DNA of 64,000 bases from Flaveria trinervia (Eukaryota; Streptophyta; Magnoliopsida; Asterales; Asteraceae): contig CM046447.1 in assembly GCA_025506515.1 (NCBI GenBank), forward strand, positions 88,307,498 through 88,371,497, given 5' to 3'. Within the stretch, counting starts at the first letter, position 1. Every line of letters begins with the position of its first letter. Both the position numbers and the translations under genes were made by a program. The notes beneath the pieces are model-generated. The model was not told the DNA's origin, made no database searches, and saw only the letters and a list, made by a program, of their open reading frames with translations. Below are positions 1 to 12,427 of the stretch, piece by piece.

Positions 1-2639
1 AAATAAATACGGACTTGAAAAAAATTTAATATAGTTGATAATCATTCCAAGGCAGTCTTAAAAATAAATTTGAATGCAACGAGCTCTAACATATTCACAT
101 TTTAGAAGTCTTAATAACATACATTATGCACCCTTCAACTTGATCTAACTGAACAAGAATAAATAACAATTATTTAGGGTTTTAGTAAATAGTTGAATAG
201 TAAAACAAATCCGTTAATAAAAATATCATACTTTATGAAAGAGTTTTGTGTAAATTGTTTACAACGTTTCGTAGCGTAGCGCGGGTAAACATATATTAAA
301 ATGCAACTGTACTACTACAGTAAAGTTTGCTTTTTAATATATTAGTCACATATTTTTTCAAAATTTATTTAAAACCTAAATTCTAATTAGGATTAACAAA
401 AAAGTTTTATATTTTTGCCTTTTTACCACAAAAGTTTATTTTTTGTGTTTTTGACGTCAAACATTGGTATCAGTATTCGATATTGTCGGAACTAGTATCG
501 GTATACGCTTTTGTGGTTTCCGATGAACCGACCCGACAATAAAGAAAGTTGCGATAGTGTAAGACAGGGGAAAACAACTAAACTACCGCGTGCGTAGTGC
601 GCAAGAAAACATTAGTTTTTATTATAAAACTTGAAATTTTAAGGGAGAGGGACACCAAAAACACCACTATGCATAAATCCGGATACATTAGGCTACAAAA
701 CCTGTTGTCGTTGGTATTTTGATAGTGATAATTTGCATATTCATTTACAAGGCTAAAGACCCGTGTAACACACGGTTTCAATCCAAAAATATTTTTGTTG
801 TTTAAAAATATTCATAAGTTATAATGTTGTTGATAATATTTTGTATATTGACTTTTATATATAATTTTTAACATTAGCCACATCTCTTCCCAGCTAATTT
901 CTATACAAATGATCATTAATCCAACTAGCTAAAGTTTGGTACCCATGACATGTAATAAATAGGAGGTTAAGGGTTTAAGTATCAATCTGAGCAAAAAATA
1001 TAAGAATTGAGTCATTGAGTTCTCTCAGCAATAGGTTTCGTCATGAGGGGATTGGGGGTGCGATCCTGGCTGGAAAATGGATAGGTAGGCCCGATTAAGA
1101 CACACCTATCATCCAAAGCAAGGTCGTACATTTGTTGTTAAAAAAGCTACATCTAATATTAGTAGGTTTTCTTTATTAATATCTATACGTTTAAATAATG
1201 TAGGATATAGAATGAAATAACTTATATACAAAAATCTTAAGTAACAAACAAATTAAATTGAACATAGAAAACAATATTTCAAATTCATAAACATCTAAAA
1301 ATTTATTGTATGCAACATTTGATGTTTTGCTAAATATTTTACATCATTATCTAATATTAATAGTTTTAATCTTTGTCTATTTTTAACTCGAGATAATGTA
1401 ACATAGAGCTGATCATGATCCATGTTTAAAAAAAATCAACTTTAGATAGTGATTGTCATTGGCTCTTGTTTATTATCATTGTAAAACATACTACTAACGG
1501 AACTGTCTTCGTTAAAATTTAAAAGAAATCTTTTTGTTTGAAGATGTCAAAGTCAACTGTGAAATAAAAGTGTGATTTTCAATATTATTTTCAGATACAT
1601 CAAAACAATTTGTACATATCAAATGAATTTCAATCAAACTAAATAATAATATGACAAAATACATAAAGGAAATAAAGATGTTTAAAAAGTAAAAGAATGT
1701 AATACCTCTTCACTGTTGAAGTATATCACCTTCAATAAAAAAAATAAAAGTAAAATAATATTAATCCAAATACACAATTGTAGACAATAATATGCTAAAT
1801 CATAATCGTAGAGGATGAACCTTAAATATAACAAAAAACAAATACCTTTTGTTGAAGAAAACTTGATTAAACGGAAGCCAAAATGAGAACGTTAATGAAG
1901 TCTGTCGAATGCGATATCATCAGACTTTATAAAGACAAATCACGAGGGTTGTAAAGCTGGAATGGTTGAGAAATATTTTAAAATCGGGCATGATTTCATT
2001 TACGGAAAAAGATACCCATGAATTCTTTCAAATTAAAGAGGAGTCGATGAAAAAATCCTCGTAACTTTTGTCAAACTTCAAATATAAACCGAGTATTTAA
2101 TGGAAACACACATCAAATAGTCAATTCATATATTAAAAAAATTATAAATGATTTCTACAATTTTTATGATAGAATTATTTGAATAAAAAAGAAATATCGG
2201 GTATGATTTAATTTTCAAAAAAATTTTGCTTTAATTTAGGGTTCAGTTTTTAAATTTTCTCTAAATATCTCTTGTATTAAAAGTTGACTTTTTGTCAAAT
2301 AAATCTAAACTAATACTAAGATACATATTTAGACGAGAATTAAAAAAGTAGAGATTTAAGAAAATGATATGTGACATTAAAATTATGTTTTATTAGTAAG
2401 TATAGATACATGAGTAGTGGTTTGTAATGGTAATTAATATGCATAATGAAAATATTGCAACATAACTTATGATAGTTTGCATATTCATTTATATATGAGT
2501 AGTGGTTTGTAATTATTATATATATTAAAAAGGAATGAGTTTGGTACAGGAAACTTTTCATATTTGCATTTTGACCACATATTTCTTTTTGTTTATAAAT
2601 GAGAAAACTTCATGAGCATGATAGGTGCATAAATGTTTT
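1..2639. other. AT-rich intergenic DNA, no gene recognised
   Basis: Stops are dense in all frames and no conserved protein motif is visible. A GC-rich inverted motif near 270-287 and an imperfect palindrome near 759-776 (CCGTGT/ACACGG) resemble the ends of Helitron-like elements but lack the full terminus. A 19-bp direct repeat built on GAGTAGTGGTTTGTAAT occurs near 2412 and 2497. No coding function is inferred. Confidence 0.6.
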
Positions 2640-2945
2640 GGGTTTTTCAATATGGTCACAAAGATCTGTGGTCTTTCAAAATAAATTTGTGGTCTTTCAA
2701 AATTGTCATGATAAATTTTATAAAATTTACATTTTGGCCACTTAAGTTTTTCTTTTGAACATTAACTACAATAGCTTGTAAGAGTTTGATTTTGGCCACG
2801 TAAGTATTTTAGGTTTTTAAAGTTTGTAAAGTTTTGATTTTGCCACATAAGTTTTTATGTTTGTGATTTGAGCACCTTAGCTATAGTACTATATAAGGTT
2901 TTGATTTTAGCCACTTTAGTTTTTAAGTTTGTGTTTTAAACACCT
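2640..2945. repeat. Degenerate short tandem repeats
   Basis: Four imperfect units start with TTTTG(G)CCAC or TTTTAGCCAC followed by a T-rich tail, near 2732, 2795, 2839 and 2905, so spacing is uneven (about 45-66 bp). This is seen directly. It looks like a decayed minisatellite; no coding or structural role is apparent. Confidence 0.5.
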
Positions 2946-3241
2946 TAGTGTGAGTGAATACAACCAAACTCCCACGGCATAGAGTGAGTAAATAACTTTC
3001 GTTCGTCAACTTTCCGATATAATTATTTTTGATAATGGAGTTATATTCAAACTTGAGTATTTTTTTAGCATCATGGAGTATAATTATTGTGGCAATTTCA
3101 TGATGAACCAACTCGATTATGAGTAAACATCTTTGTTTCTGGTATTGATATCAGAATCTGTATATGCATTCACTTTTATGTTTTAAGATGAGTTGAATCA
3201 ATAAAGACCAAAGTCAAACGTGTAGCGTGAGAAAATCAATC

Positions 3242-3278
3242 AGAATTTCGTCGCGAAGCGCGATCATAATATCCTAGT
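3242..3278 (+). mobile_element. Helitron-type 3' terminus
   Basis: The stem TCGCG/CGCGA with loop AAG (3251-3263) is followed after 10 nt by CTAG (3274-3277) and then T. A short GC hairpin about 10 nt before CTRR, with a following T at the target, is the signature of a Helitron 3' end. The matching 5' TC end was not identified, so element length is unknown. A second copy of the same architecture lies at 21641-21671. Confidence 0.5.
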
Positions 3279-3574
3279 GGCAATTTATATGCATAAAGCA
3301 AATATTGCAACACAACTTAAATATTTTGAAATGAAACATTATACTTATCACGAAATAAGAAAAAAAGGTAGACCTAAATATTTTCATACTATTCTAGAGA
3401 GTAAATCATATATAACATTATCTTCATAGGTTCACATGAATGTTACATCAGTGTCTTCTCTTTAATAGACACATGTGAAGTCTAATAGTAGGCACTCATT
3501 CATTATTGAATATGCTAGGTATATTACTCGTCGTGTGTTGTTGCGGCATTGTACGTGACCTGATAAAATATAGA

Positions 3575-4010
3575 TTACAATCGACCTGACTCGTTTTCGA
3601 CCTAATTTTACGTCAATACGTAGAGTTACCTGAATTTATACAGTTGAACAAAAACGTTTAATATTTGACCAGACTATTTTCCAGACAAAATTATTGTCAA
3701 AAGATAGACTTATAATCGCTCCGACCATTTTCGAACTAAATTTACGTTTAAGCGTATAGTAAATGAAAACGTATTATATTGACCCGACGTATTTCCAAAT
3801 AAACCAATGTTAAAACGTTGGCCAACTCAAAGCGTACATAAAAATAAGCACGAAAACGTTTTATATTTGACCCCACTCATTTCGAAAAATATTACGTCAA
3901 AACATAAACGTATGTCGAAATGTATGCAGTCTTAAAGTGTATAGAGTTAAGCTTGGAAATATTTATATTTGACCAGAGACATTTCTAATTACGTCTACAC
4001 GTAAACAGAT
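3575..4010. repeat. Degenerate intergenic repeat array with ACGT-rich units
   Basis: Units of roughly 50-100 bp recur, each with a T-T-T-G-A-C-C core followed by an ATTTCnA segment and a TTACGTnnAA segment (cores near 3578, 3668, 3720, 3780, 3869 and 3974). Divergence between units is high. It reads as an old satellite or retroelement-derived repeat. No ORF of note is present. Confidence 0.45.
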
Positions 4011-4050
4011 CTGAACTTACATTGCATAGGGGTAAAATCGAAACTTGTAA

Positions 4051-4153
4051 GAGGGTTAAAGTGACATTGCATAAAGTTTTTAAAAAATAACAAGAACTTT
4101 AAAAGTTTAAAAGAGTTAAAGTGACATTACATAAAGTTTTTAAAAAATAACAA
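4051..4153. repeat. 60-bp-period direct repeat, two copies
   Basis: The first 43 bases of the unit (GGGTTAAAGTGACATT..., ending in AAAAAATAACAA) recur at an exact 60-bp offset with very few differences (4051-4093 and 4111-4153). It lies 3' of the NPH3-like gene and shows no other structure. Confidence 0.7.
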
Positions 4154-4428
4154 AGGCTAAAAATATTAAAAAAGTAGGAGGAAAATAAAGGCAGGTGGGA
4201 ACTCCACTAACCTTCTTTTTTAAGTTATAGTAATGTTTATTTAAACATATCTAACATGACATACCTTTCAAGATAAAAAAACTTCCTTCAACTTATATAC
4301 ATATACATATACACATGTACTTATGCATGTATATAATATTAAGAATTTAAGACATATAATATAACATTTAAAGATTTAGACATTACACCGGAACACCTAA
4401 ACCAATGAAATAGTGGATTTTCTGTTAT

Positions 4429-6801
4429 TCATGAAACAGAATGTCTTCTAGCTCTACTTATGTAATTCTTGCTTCTGCTGGAGAAACTTGAAACCCCATG
4501 ATCAGACCATAAAGTTGGAGTAAATTTCAAAAACTTTTTCGACATGGTATTTATGAGTGATCTTGTACGCGATGATGACTTATCAGAATGCGATTTTTCA
4601 ATGTCTTTCAATCTCATTTTCGCTTTTATAAGCTCAAGTTTAAGATCTTTATTTTCTTTTTGTAAACTTGAAAGATCATCTGGTAACGGGTTTGATATAG
4701 ATCCATCACCGATGGCCTCTTTTAACCATTGTTGTTCATGGTAAAGAACTTGAACAACTGTTCCTGCAGAAAGCCTCTCATTTTGTGCAGCATGAGCACG
4801 CGCCTCACTAGTTAGCTTTTGACAATTTATCAAACTGCAAAGCTTCCTTCTTTCTGTATCTCCTAGGCAGGATGAGCCTGCAAGATGCCAAAACATATAT
4901 CTTGATCTTAATTGCTAATTTTTATGCAATATTTTATATAATTGATGACAAAAGATTGTACCTTCAAGTATATATCAAAGGCTTTATACATTCCATCATC
5001 TGTTACCCTTTGATTTGGTATATGTTCAGCAAGATTCATAAATTTTGATAATGATAAGTTACAATCAGAAGCTATTTCAGCAAGATAATTCTCCATAAGA
5101 TTTGCAACTTTCTCCATGTCATCACAAGTGCTCTCAAACTCACCAAAGTTCATTAAAACTCGTTGCACAGTGTCGATATCAAACAAAGTGTCACCATCAA
5201 AGCGAAAAGAAGGGATCAATATATCATCTAAGACAGCTTGCCCAAGTTGTAACCCCATTCTTTTCTCTAAATCTAACCTGCATGCAACTGTTGTCTCTAG
5301 GTGTATTGCAGATCGAAGTAGCATTGAAAGGAAACTAGTTGATATTGCATTTTTTTCCCTTGGCAAGAGGCTAACTATTGTTTCTAAAACGACCCTTATT
5401 TCGTTTCCTTGATTTGGCTCACTTTTGTTCTTCCCCTTTCCTGATATCTCCTGCTTGACAATAACAGGATGAAAACGGGTTTGGGTCAAACGGGCAATAT
5501 TTAGAGTGTGTCAAAATAGGTTGGACCACCTTGCAAACACCTTTCATCCATATATTATATTAATTATAGAGCTTTAGCGTCTTATGATTACAAAGACTAT
5601 ATTATTGATATAACCATCTAATCAAAAGAGAGAGAAGGTATTATCCATGACTTTCTACTTATTTGACCCATTACCTCCGTAGTTAAATTTTCAACAAATC
5701 CTGTTAAACTTCTTATATTAAGTATAACCCAAATCAACCCATTAACAGGTAAGTAAAATTAAGAGTTCTATAATAAACTATGTGAAATGTGTAACCGCAC
5801 TAATAAGAAAATGAATACCAAATCTTGAAGACATTTGCGGGCGTAAAGCATCAGAATTGGACTAACTGCATACTTGTTGAATCCCCTGGATATCATTGCA
5901 AGGAGAACCCTTTGAAATGTATGGATGCTAAGAACAACCAAATCTTCAGCCCACCAATCAACTTCTTCTTTTAAAGACGACGAAGAAGAATCTAAACCTT
6001 CACTACTGCCTTCTGCACTAGCCGATAAAGAAAACTGGCTTTCTTTGGTCACACTGAGTGCTATTGAGTCTACACAACGAGTTATCAGTTTTACATTTTC
6101 AGAAACCGGTAAGTAGCTTTCTGATGATTTCAATATGGAAACCGCCCCAGCAAATGATTTAAGCCCAACTTCATTTATGTAGGCTTCTGTTCTTGATACA
6201 AGGTTTCCAACTGAATATTCTTCTGTCATTTCAAGATACTCAGCCACACATCTTGCCATTGCAATGTTTTCGATAGTTAACTCGAAGTTTATTCCATAAC
6301 AAAACTTTGCTGCAAGTTCAAATCCTTCAGACCCTCCTGGGACATCATTGATTTTGACTACATGATCAGCCTCTTTGGATTTTGATATCAATTTCCTTAT
6401 GTAGCCACACTTTGACATTAATGGAAACTGCATTGACAAAGGAAACATGTTTCAAATTTCAATCTTTAATAATCAAAAGTTGCAAAATGTCATTAAAATG
6501 TACCTTGTGTAACGAAAAAACAACACCTTGTACGAAGATAGTAACGTCACTCGAGATTTTTTGGGAGAAAATCCTGCAAAAGTTCAGAAATTACAAAGTC
6601 TTTAAAGATCTTTATGGGAGAAATAACTCATAAGAATCAAACAAAAACTTCAAAATTCATAAAGGAACAAGATAAAGAAAGAATTCAATCAAACCAATCA
6701 CTTGTCCTCTTCATGGCATTGCTCATGAGCTCCTTCTTCTTCTTAGCAGGCATCATGTCAAGAGTTGTAACAATTGCACCTCCCTCTTGTTGAATATCCA
6801 T
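4429..6801 (-). CDS. NPH3/RPT2-like BTB-NPH3 protein, five exons, apparent frameshift in last exon
   Basis: This is a member of the plant NPH3 (NRL) family, which are CUL3-adaptor-type proteins acting at the plasma membrane in phototropin or auxin-transport signalling. Exons on the minus strand, all with GT-AG introns: 6801-6695, 6573-6504, 6427-5819, 5450-4962 and 4877-4429. The ATG at 6801 is chosen because it opens a reading frame that splices into the family motif (WIFSQ) across the first intron. A BTB domain covers about residues 38-140 (SLHKFPL, FCYGINF, CVAEYLEM). The NPH3 domain follows (WWAEDLVVLSIHTFQRVLLA) and ends with HAAQNERL; a basic coiled segment leads to the C-terminus RRHSVS. 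Without the break the protein would be about 574 residues, normal for the family. Exon 5 begins GCT CAT CCT GCC TAG: one C is missing relative to the frame used downstream, giving a stop right after K-A-H-P-A. It could be a recent pseudogene, an allele, or a sequence error. A TATATAT/TTGCAG stretch at about 6844-6857 may be a 5'-UTR intron end. Confidence 0.9.
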
Positions 6802-8311
6802 TTGACAATGATTGGGAATTCTTTAATTTAACCATGATCAACACTGCAACATATATACAGCAAAATGAAATGACTTCCCTACAATCATATGCACACTTTC
6901 ACTGTAGCTTTAAGAGGTTGGATTATGGCTCATTAAAGTCACTTATGTCTTGATCCCCAAACTGTATCCATCAATTAACAAAATACGTAGCTAAAATGGG
7001 TATAAGCATTTGGGCTAACAGGTGCAAGACATAGGGATAAAACAGTCTTTATGAACAGATTGTAGGGACTTGTGAGAAATCTTGAGAAATAATGAAAGGG
7101 AAATGACTCTATATGGTCATTGTGTGGCTGTAGATGCAAAGGGGTACACAGAATAATTGGCCATAGATTGGAAGTTTCTTATAGGGGTCATTGAGGCATT
7201 TCATCGAACACATAGCCTGTCATTTCAACATAAAGCTTAGAGAACATCCCTACAAAGAAAGTAGCCAAAACTCTTTTGAATGAAAAGCTGATTGCTGTTT
7301 AAGCGACTTTATTTATGCAAGATGGCATTAATCAAGTGAAATTGATACCATCATTGCATCAAGATGATCATTTTTAAGGTGTTAACCGATAAAATTGATG
7401 AAAAATCACTAAACTAAAGGGTGAATTGACGTTATGCGCAGGGGTGAAGCTTACTTTTATTTTTCATTAGTAATGTTAATTTTTGATCCGGTGATGCAAC
7501 TTTTTAATATACATAGAGTGGGTCCCTTTAAAATGGTTTACTTCGTAGAGACGAAGCTTAATTGTTAATTTTAGGCGTGGTAATGTAAATTATCCAGTCC
7601 ACTAATGTAAATTTTTCTAAATATAAATAGAGTTTACGTCTTTAAAATAGTTTAATTTTGCTCCCGCCACCTATAAAGCGGTTCAAACTCCGCCACCGGT
7701 CATGTACTAAAAACACGTTCATGTGTCATTAATGTGGCCGCTTGCATGATGCAAATGGGCTCCTTCTCAGGTACGTCTTGTACATATCACATATAGAAGA
7801 GGATCACTACCTAATGTTGACTGATCATTCATATTATATTTATTTATAAAAATATAAAGAGAGAAAGATAATAAGTATTTATGGGTAGGGCAGATGCCAA
7901 TTTTTAACATGAACCTTGTCATAACATAAAACATAATTATATTTCGGTTGGATCATATAACTTATGTAATAAACAAGTTAAACGACCATTTAGTAAATGA
8001 GATAAACTATTATCCATTTAACTTCAGGTCTGTATAAGAGGTATCTATTTAGTTTAAAAAATTGAAAGGGTCAATCAAAAGTGTTGATACATAGATTTCC
8101 ACTCTCTATTTATTTTTATATTTCTAAAGTGAAATTAATTATTCTTTTGAAAATTTCACTAACTCTTCAATTGTAACAACTTTATTCATTATTCTCAATT
8201 CTCAATTATTCATTCTTTCTTTAATGTTCACTACTCATTCAATCAGGTTTCTCTAAAGTAGTCATTACTCTCGATTATTCATTGTTTCTTTTATATTCAA
8301 CTAGGTTAGTA
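6802..8311. other. Intergenic DNA upstream of the NPH3-like gene
   Basis: The segment contains the presumed promoter and 5' UTR of the NPH3-like gene (nearest 200-400 bp), but no single TATA box or cis-element can be assigned with confidence. Between about 7430 and 7700 the sequence has a GC-poor repetitive look (GTGAAGCTTACTTTTAT and a related GACGAAGCTTAATTGTTA), probably an old transposon remnant. No ORF with recognisable domains. Confidence 0.5.
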
Positions 8312-8331
8312 TCTCGTGTATTACACGGGTT
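8312..8331 (+). mobile_element. Candidate Helitron 5' end
   Basis: An A followed by TC and a palindrome (CGTGTATTACACG) then GGGTT matches the general form of a Helitron 5' end (insertion between A and T, 5' TC). No partner 3' end was found within the next few kb, so this is tentative; a chance palindrome is possible. Confidence 0.3.
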
Positions 8332-10475
8332 AAATTAATAAAATAATAAATTATTAGTAATAAAAATTTATGAATTATAAAACATATTTGAAAATAAAAT
8401 ATGATTATAATTGCATATGAATAACTATTTCAAGTAAATAAATAATAGATAAGTTATACACATATAGATATATAAATAAATAGATAGGTTAGAAACTCAT
8501 TTATTAAACAGAATATAGTTGATAATAAACACGAAAAGTTACAGTATGATATTTTAATATAATATATGTATAAAATTATATATACGTATTTGTTCAAGAG
8601 AAAACAATTATACTATTTTTAAATCTCTTATCTAAATAGTTTCATTTTTAAATATTTGTTTTAATAATATTCTTATAAAATTTTATTGTTTATAAAAATC
8701 TTGTTTATTAAAAAACAAGTTTCTAATTATTCTGGTTGTTTAAAACTACTTTTAGAAATTTCATATTTTTTATAATTATTTTAAAAATGACTGATTTAAA
8801 ATATTTTGTTTCAAAAGGTTCAATGTTTAAGAAAATATATGAATTTTAATTTTCTTAATAAAATTTATTTTTAAAAACATAGTTTGATTTAAAAAAAAAT
8901 ATAAATAAGAGAGAAAAATATATAAATTGACCAAATTAATTTTTATGAAGAGAGAGAAATTGTTTGAGTGTTTAAATTACGTTAATACCCTTTTGAAGAG
9001 AAAAATAAAATGAAGATGTTTAAAAAAATGAAAAGCGACAGAAAAATGATTTAAAAAGATGACAAGTGACAAAATAAATATTTTTTTATTAATATTTATA
9101 GATTATAGATACTCATTCAATGAGGCTTCTTCATCTTACATTAAATATATGAGATGTAAGGAACAAAAACAATTAAAAAGCACCGATAACAAAAAAATGT
9201 TTATTTGAGATGAAGTTATTGGTGAAACACGTTGATAAATCACAAGGTATTACTCATATTTGTGGGAGTTGAAGACACAAATGAGCACATAAGAAGTAGA
9301 AAAGCATCGACATGTTCACTTTCACTTTGAAGATAATAATGTATCTACATTTTTTATATCAAATCATTCAAAAGTAAGTTTCAGCTCATTGATTTAGAAG
9401 ATGTTCAAATGAAAACCCTGATATTTGATAATAATCAATAAAACTCATATTGATCGGCACCAATGGCAGTCTACTATGGACCAAATTAAACAATCACTAT
9501 GAGTGTGACACGTTTATGATGAGGAGTCATCAAAATTGATACATGTCTGGTGGCTCAGCTTCATGGCGGGCCGCCATCTATTGGTTAACGGTCCACCAAA
9601 GTATAGATGGATAAGTCAAACTAAAGAGTGACAGATGGATGATGACACACATACATTAGTGTGGTTGCGAGCCATGACCGACCCTCTTGGTGGTCCACGA
9701 GAGGTCCATCATTAGTATATAAATAAAAGTCTTAGGCGATGTTAAAATACAAAGTCTTAATTGTCTTTCTTATATTTCCCAAATCCTGAACGTGTTTAAA
9801 CGTATAGTAACGTTATTAGGACATTTACTGCTCAAGCAGACGTGCAACGAAGATCCATTTGAAGAAGATGAAGTTAATTAACTAACACAAATTGAGGTGT
9901 TGTCCAACTTGGGAGGAGTCTAAAGAGTTGTTCTTACAAAACCTATGCTAAAGTGAATGCGTTTAATACTTTCGATATCAAACAAATGATATTAGAATTT
10001 CGAAAACGACATGAATATGTTAAACGTTTCAATGTGTATAGGCATATTACTGAAGGTAAAAACTAAGAATATAAGTATATATATAATTGATCAAGTTATA
10101 TTAGTTGGCTTTTTCAGTGAAGTATATTTTTATAAAATTTTCAGATAATCATGAAAAGACATAGCCAATGGATATATGTTGAAAGGATTTTAGCTCCATA
10201 CGAACAGACTATACCTAATGGCTTGAACTTTTGTAATCTGCCTGTTGGTAAAAGTTTTGGTTAAAACATTGTTTTAATTATGTTTTATTGTAAATACAAA
10301 GGGTTTTCAAATCTTACCAATGAATGAAATTTTGTTCACGTTCAATGGTCATCTTACAACTGAAAACAATTTTATGAAATATTTTGTGTTGCATAAAACT
10401 TTATTTTAAAATAACAATTCAAATGAAAGTACGTGTACCAATTGCCGCGCTCTTAAGGTGTCCTGAAACAAGGGT
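8332..10475. other. Very AT-rich intergenic DNA
   Basis: Long A/T runs dominate 8340-9180. From 9440 to 9720 the base composition becomes more balanced with GGTCCACC-type words, suggesting an old element, but no termini or protein motifs could be found. No gene is supported. Confidence 0.5.
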
Positions 10476-10539
10476 ATGACATTTCGTCCTTACGGTCCTC
10501 TGCCCACAAACGGATGGATTGTATCAATTCATTGCTCAA

Positions 10540-10866
10540 ATTGTTTTTTACTCAGACCGATATGTCATATTGTAATAATTCCCCTATGGTTCTTTGCCCA
10601 TAGTCCGATATTGCGTATCATCATAATGCCTCTATGGTTCATTGTCCATAGACCGATATTTCGTATCGTCATATGCCTCTATGGTCCACTGCTCACAGAC
10701 CGACATAGTATCGTCATAATGCCTATGTGGTTCATTGCTCATAGACGGACGTAGTATTGTCATAATGCCCAAATGGTTTATTGCCCATAGACTAACAGTT
10801 CGTATCATCATAATGTCCCTATAATTCACTACCCATAGACCGACATTTCATATCGTCATATTCATA
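10540..10866. repeat. 46-48-bp minisatellite, about 6.5 copies
   Basis: Units begin at 10555, 10603, 10651, 10698, 10744, 10790 and 10838, so the period is 46-48 bp. The consensus contains AGACCGATATTTCGTATCGT then CATAATGCCTCTATGGTTC and ATTGCCCAT. Copies differ by substitutions and one- or two-base indels. The ORFs that cross it on both strands are only the repeat read through and are not treated as genes. Confidence 0.85.
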
Positions 10867-12092
10867 GGGAAGACCCAACTCAAAACCTTCCCTCCTCATC
10901 GTTGTACCTTTTTGTTGGCAGCCCCTCACCCCATCACTACACCCTCCGTTCCTTCACAACCCACCTCCAATGATCCTACAACCCGCGACCATTCGAGCTC
11001 CGGCGCCCAGAAATCCTAGATTTTGATTCTACAAAAACAAAGTTAATCATTTCTCTTATGTCATTTAGAATTATGAATCTTTTATGTATCTAGATATGAT
11101 TAATTTCATGTGTTGGTGTTCATTAGAATTGCCTGCAATACTATTTAATGTGATTAATAAACATAAAGTTTAATATTTTTGTTTCAATTGACGCAAACAA
11201 ATTATTGCACACAAAGTGTGTTAAAATACCTTCAAAAACAACTTAATTGACTTGTATCTTTTACTTTTTTTTTTGCCTCTGATACACCCTCTAGTCAAGT
11301 GGATGACATCATCAAATTTGGTAAGTTTAATCTATATATGTGTTTTTATTTATGTGATTGATTTCTTATTATTTGTTTTCAAATTGGTTTAATGAATTTT
11401 AGGTGTTTGAATAGGTGTTGGTTATAGTTATGTGATTATTTTAAAATGCAATATTCTTGCTACTAATTAAAGGGGTAATATTTCTATCTTTTTTTTATTT
11501 TGGCTTCATTCGGCTTTGAATCTTTATTTAGGCTTATGATTTCTTGATTTGTGATCCTAATATTTCACTTTAATTTCCAATCTTGACAATCTTTATTTCT
11601 TAATCTTACTATCAATATATTCTTATGTATATTTGATAATCCGGTCGTAGTTACTTTGTTCTAGTTTTTTTAAAGTTATTAATAAAACATGGACGCTGTA
11701 CTTCTTAATTGGAAATTTAGTGTTGAAAACCAACCCAACCCGACCCGGGAATTGTGACGTTGAATTGAGAGAAACCCGAGCATCAAAAAGATGATCTCAT
11801 TGGATAAAGTTTCTGGCACCGTCACTGTAGGTGAGGTGAGATACAATGACCTTTTATCGGTTTCAAAAGCTTTACTTGACATGAGAAAGATTTGCAGGAA
11901 ATTTGCCTTGGTGGGTGGTTTACGGAGGTTGATGATACTTACGGTGCTTTTGTGTAGTTGAAAAGGTTATAGACTACTTATGGATGGTCACTTGATTATT
12001 TCTAGCTAAGGCTAACCAGATGCGGATGAAGGATTTAGATAAGCGGAGACTATGGAACTTACGGATGTAACTTAGGGAAACTATATTTCTTA
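10867..12092. other. Intergenic DNA, nothing recognised
   Basis: Mixed composition; a CCT/CCA-rich patch at 10880-11010 and an AT-rich remainder. ORFs are short and without family motifs. A phrase of balanced composition at 11690-12060 could be an old coding relic but no domain can be named. Confidence 0.45.
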
Positions 12093-12427
12093 GGAGCTAT
12101 TTGACAACCTCTTAATCAGTTTGTTAATGGTTCAGATGTTTGAATGCTTAACATTTAATGTTTCAAACTGTTTGTTTCACGAGCATATGTCTGAATGGTT
12201 AAGACATTTACCTCTGAATGATTAAGCGTTATACTGATGCTAAATGATTAAAAGATCTAATACTGAATAGTTAAGACATATTATTTGAATTGGTCAAACA
12301 TTTGTCTTTGAATAGTTAAACGGTATACTAGTTCTTAATGGTTCAAACATTTTAATGGGTCAACACTTAATGATTCAGACCTCTTATTAATTTAGCATTT
12401 AATTATTCACAAGTTGTCAAACAACCC
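12093..12427. mobile_element. Small inverted-repeat transposon, hAT-like
   Basis: The left end GGAGCTATTTGACAACCT and the reverse complement of the right end (GGGTTGTTTGACAACTTG) match at most positions over about 18 bp. The interior carries repeated short words (TGGTTAAG, TGAATGGTT and their relatives), as in common plant non-autonomous hAT-type elements. No convincing 8-bp target duplication could be seen, so the boundaries are approximate. Confidence 0.5.

Noticed and set aside
10476..10829. Short ORFs on both strands
   Set aside because: They lie within the 46-48-bp minisatellite and have no recognisable domain.
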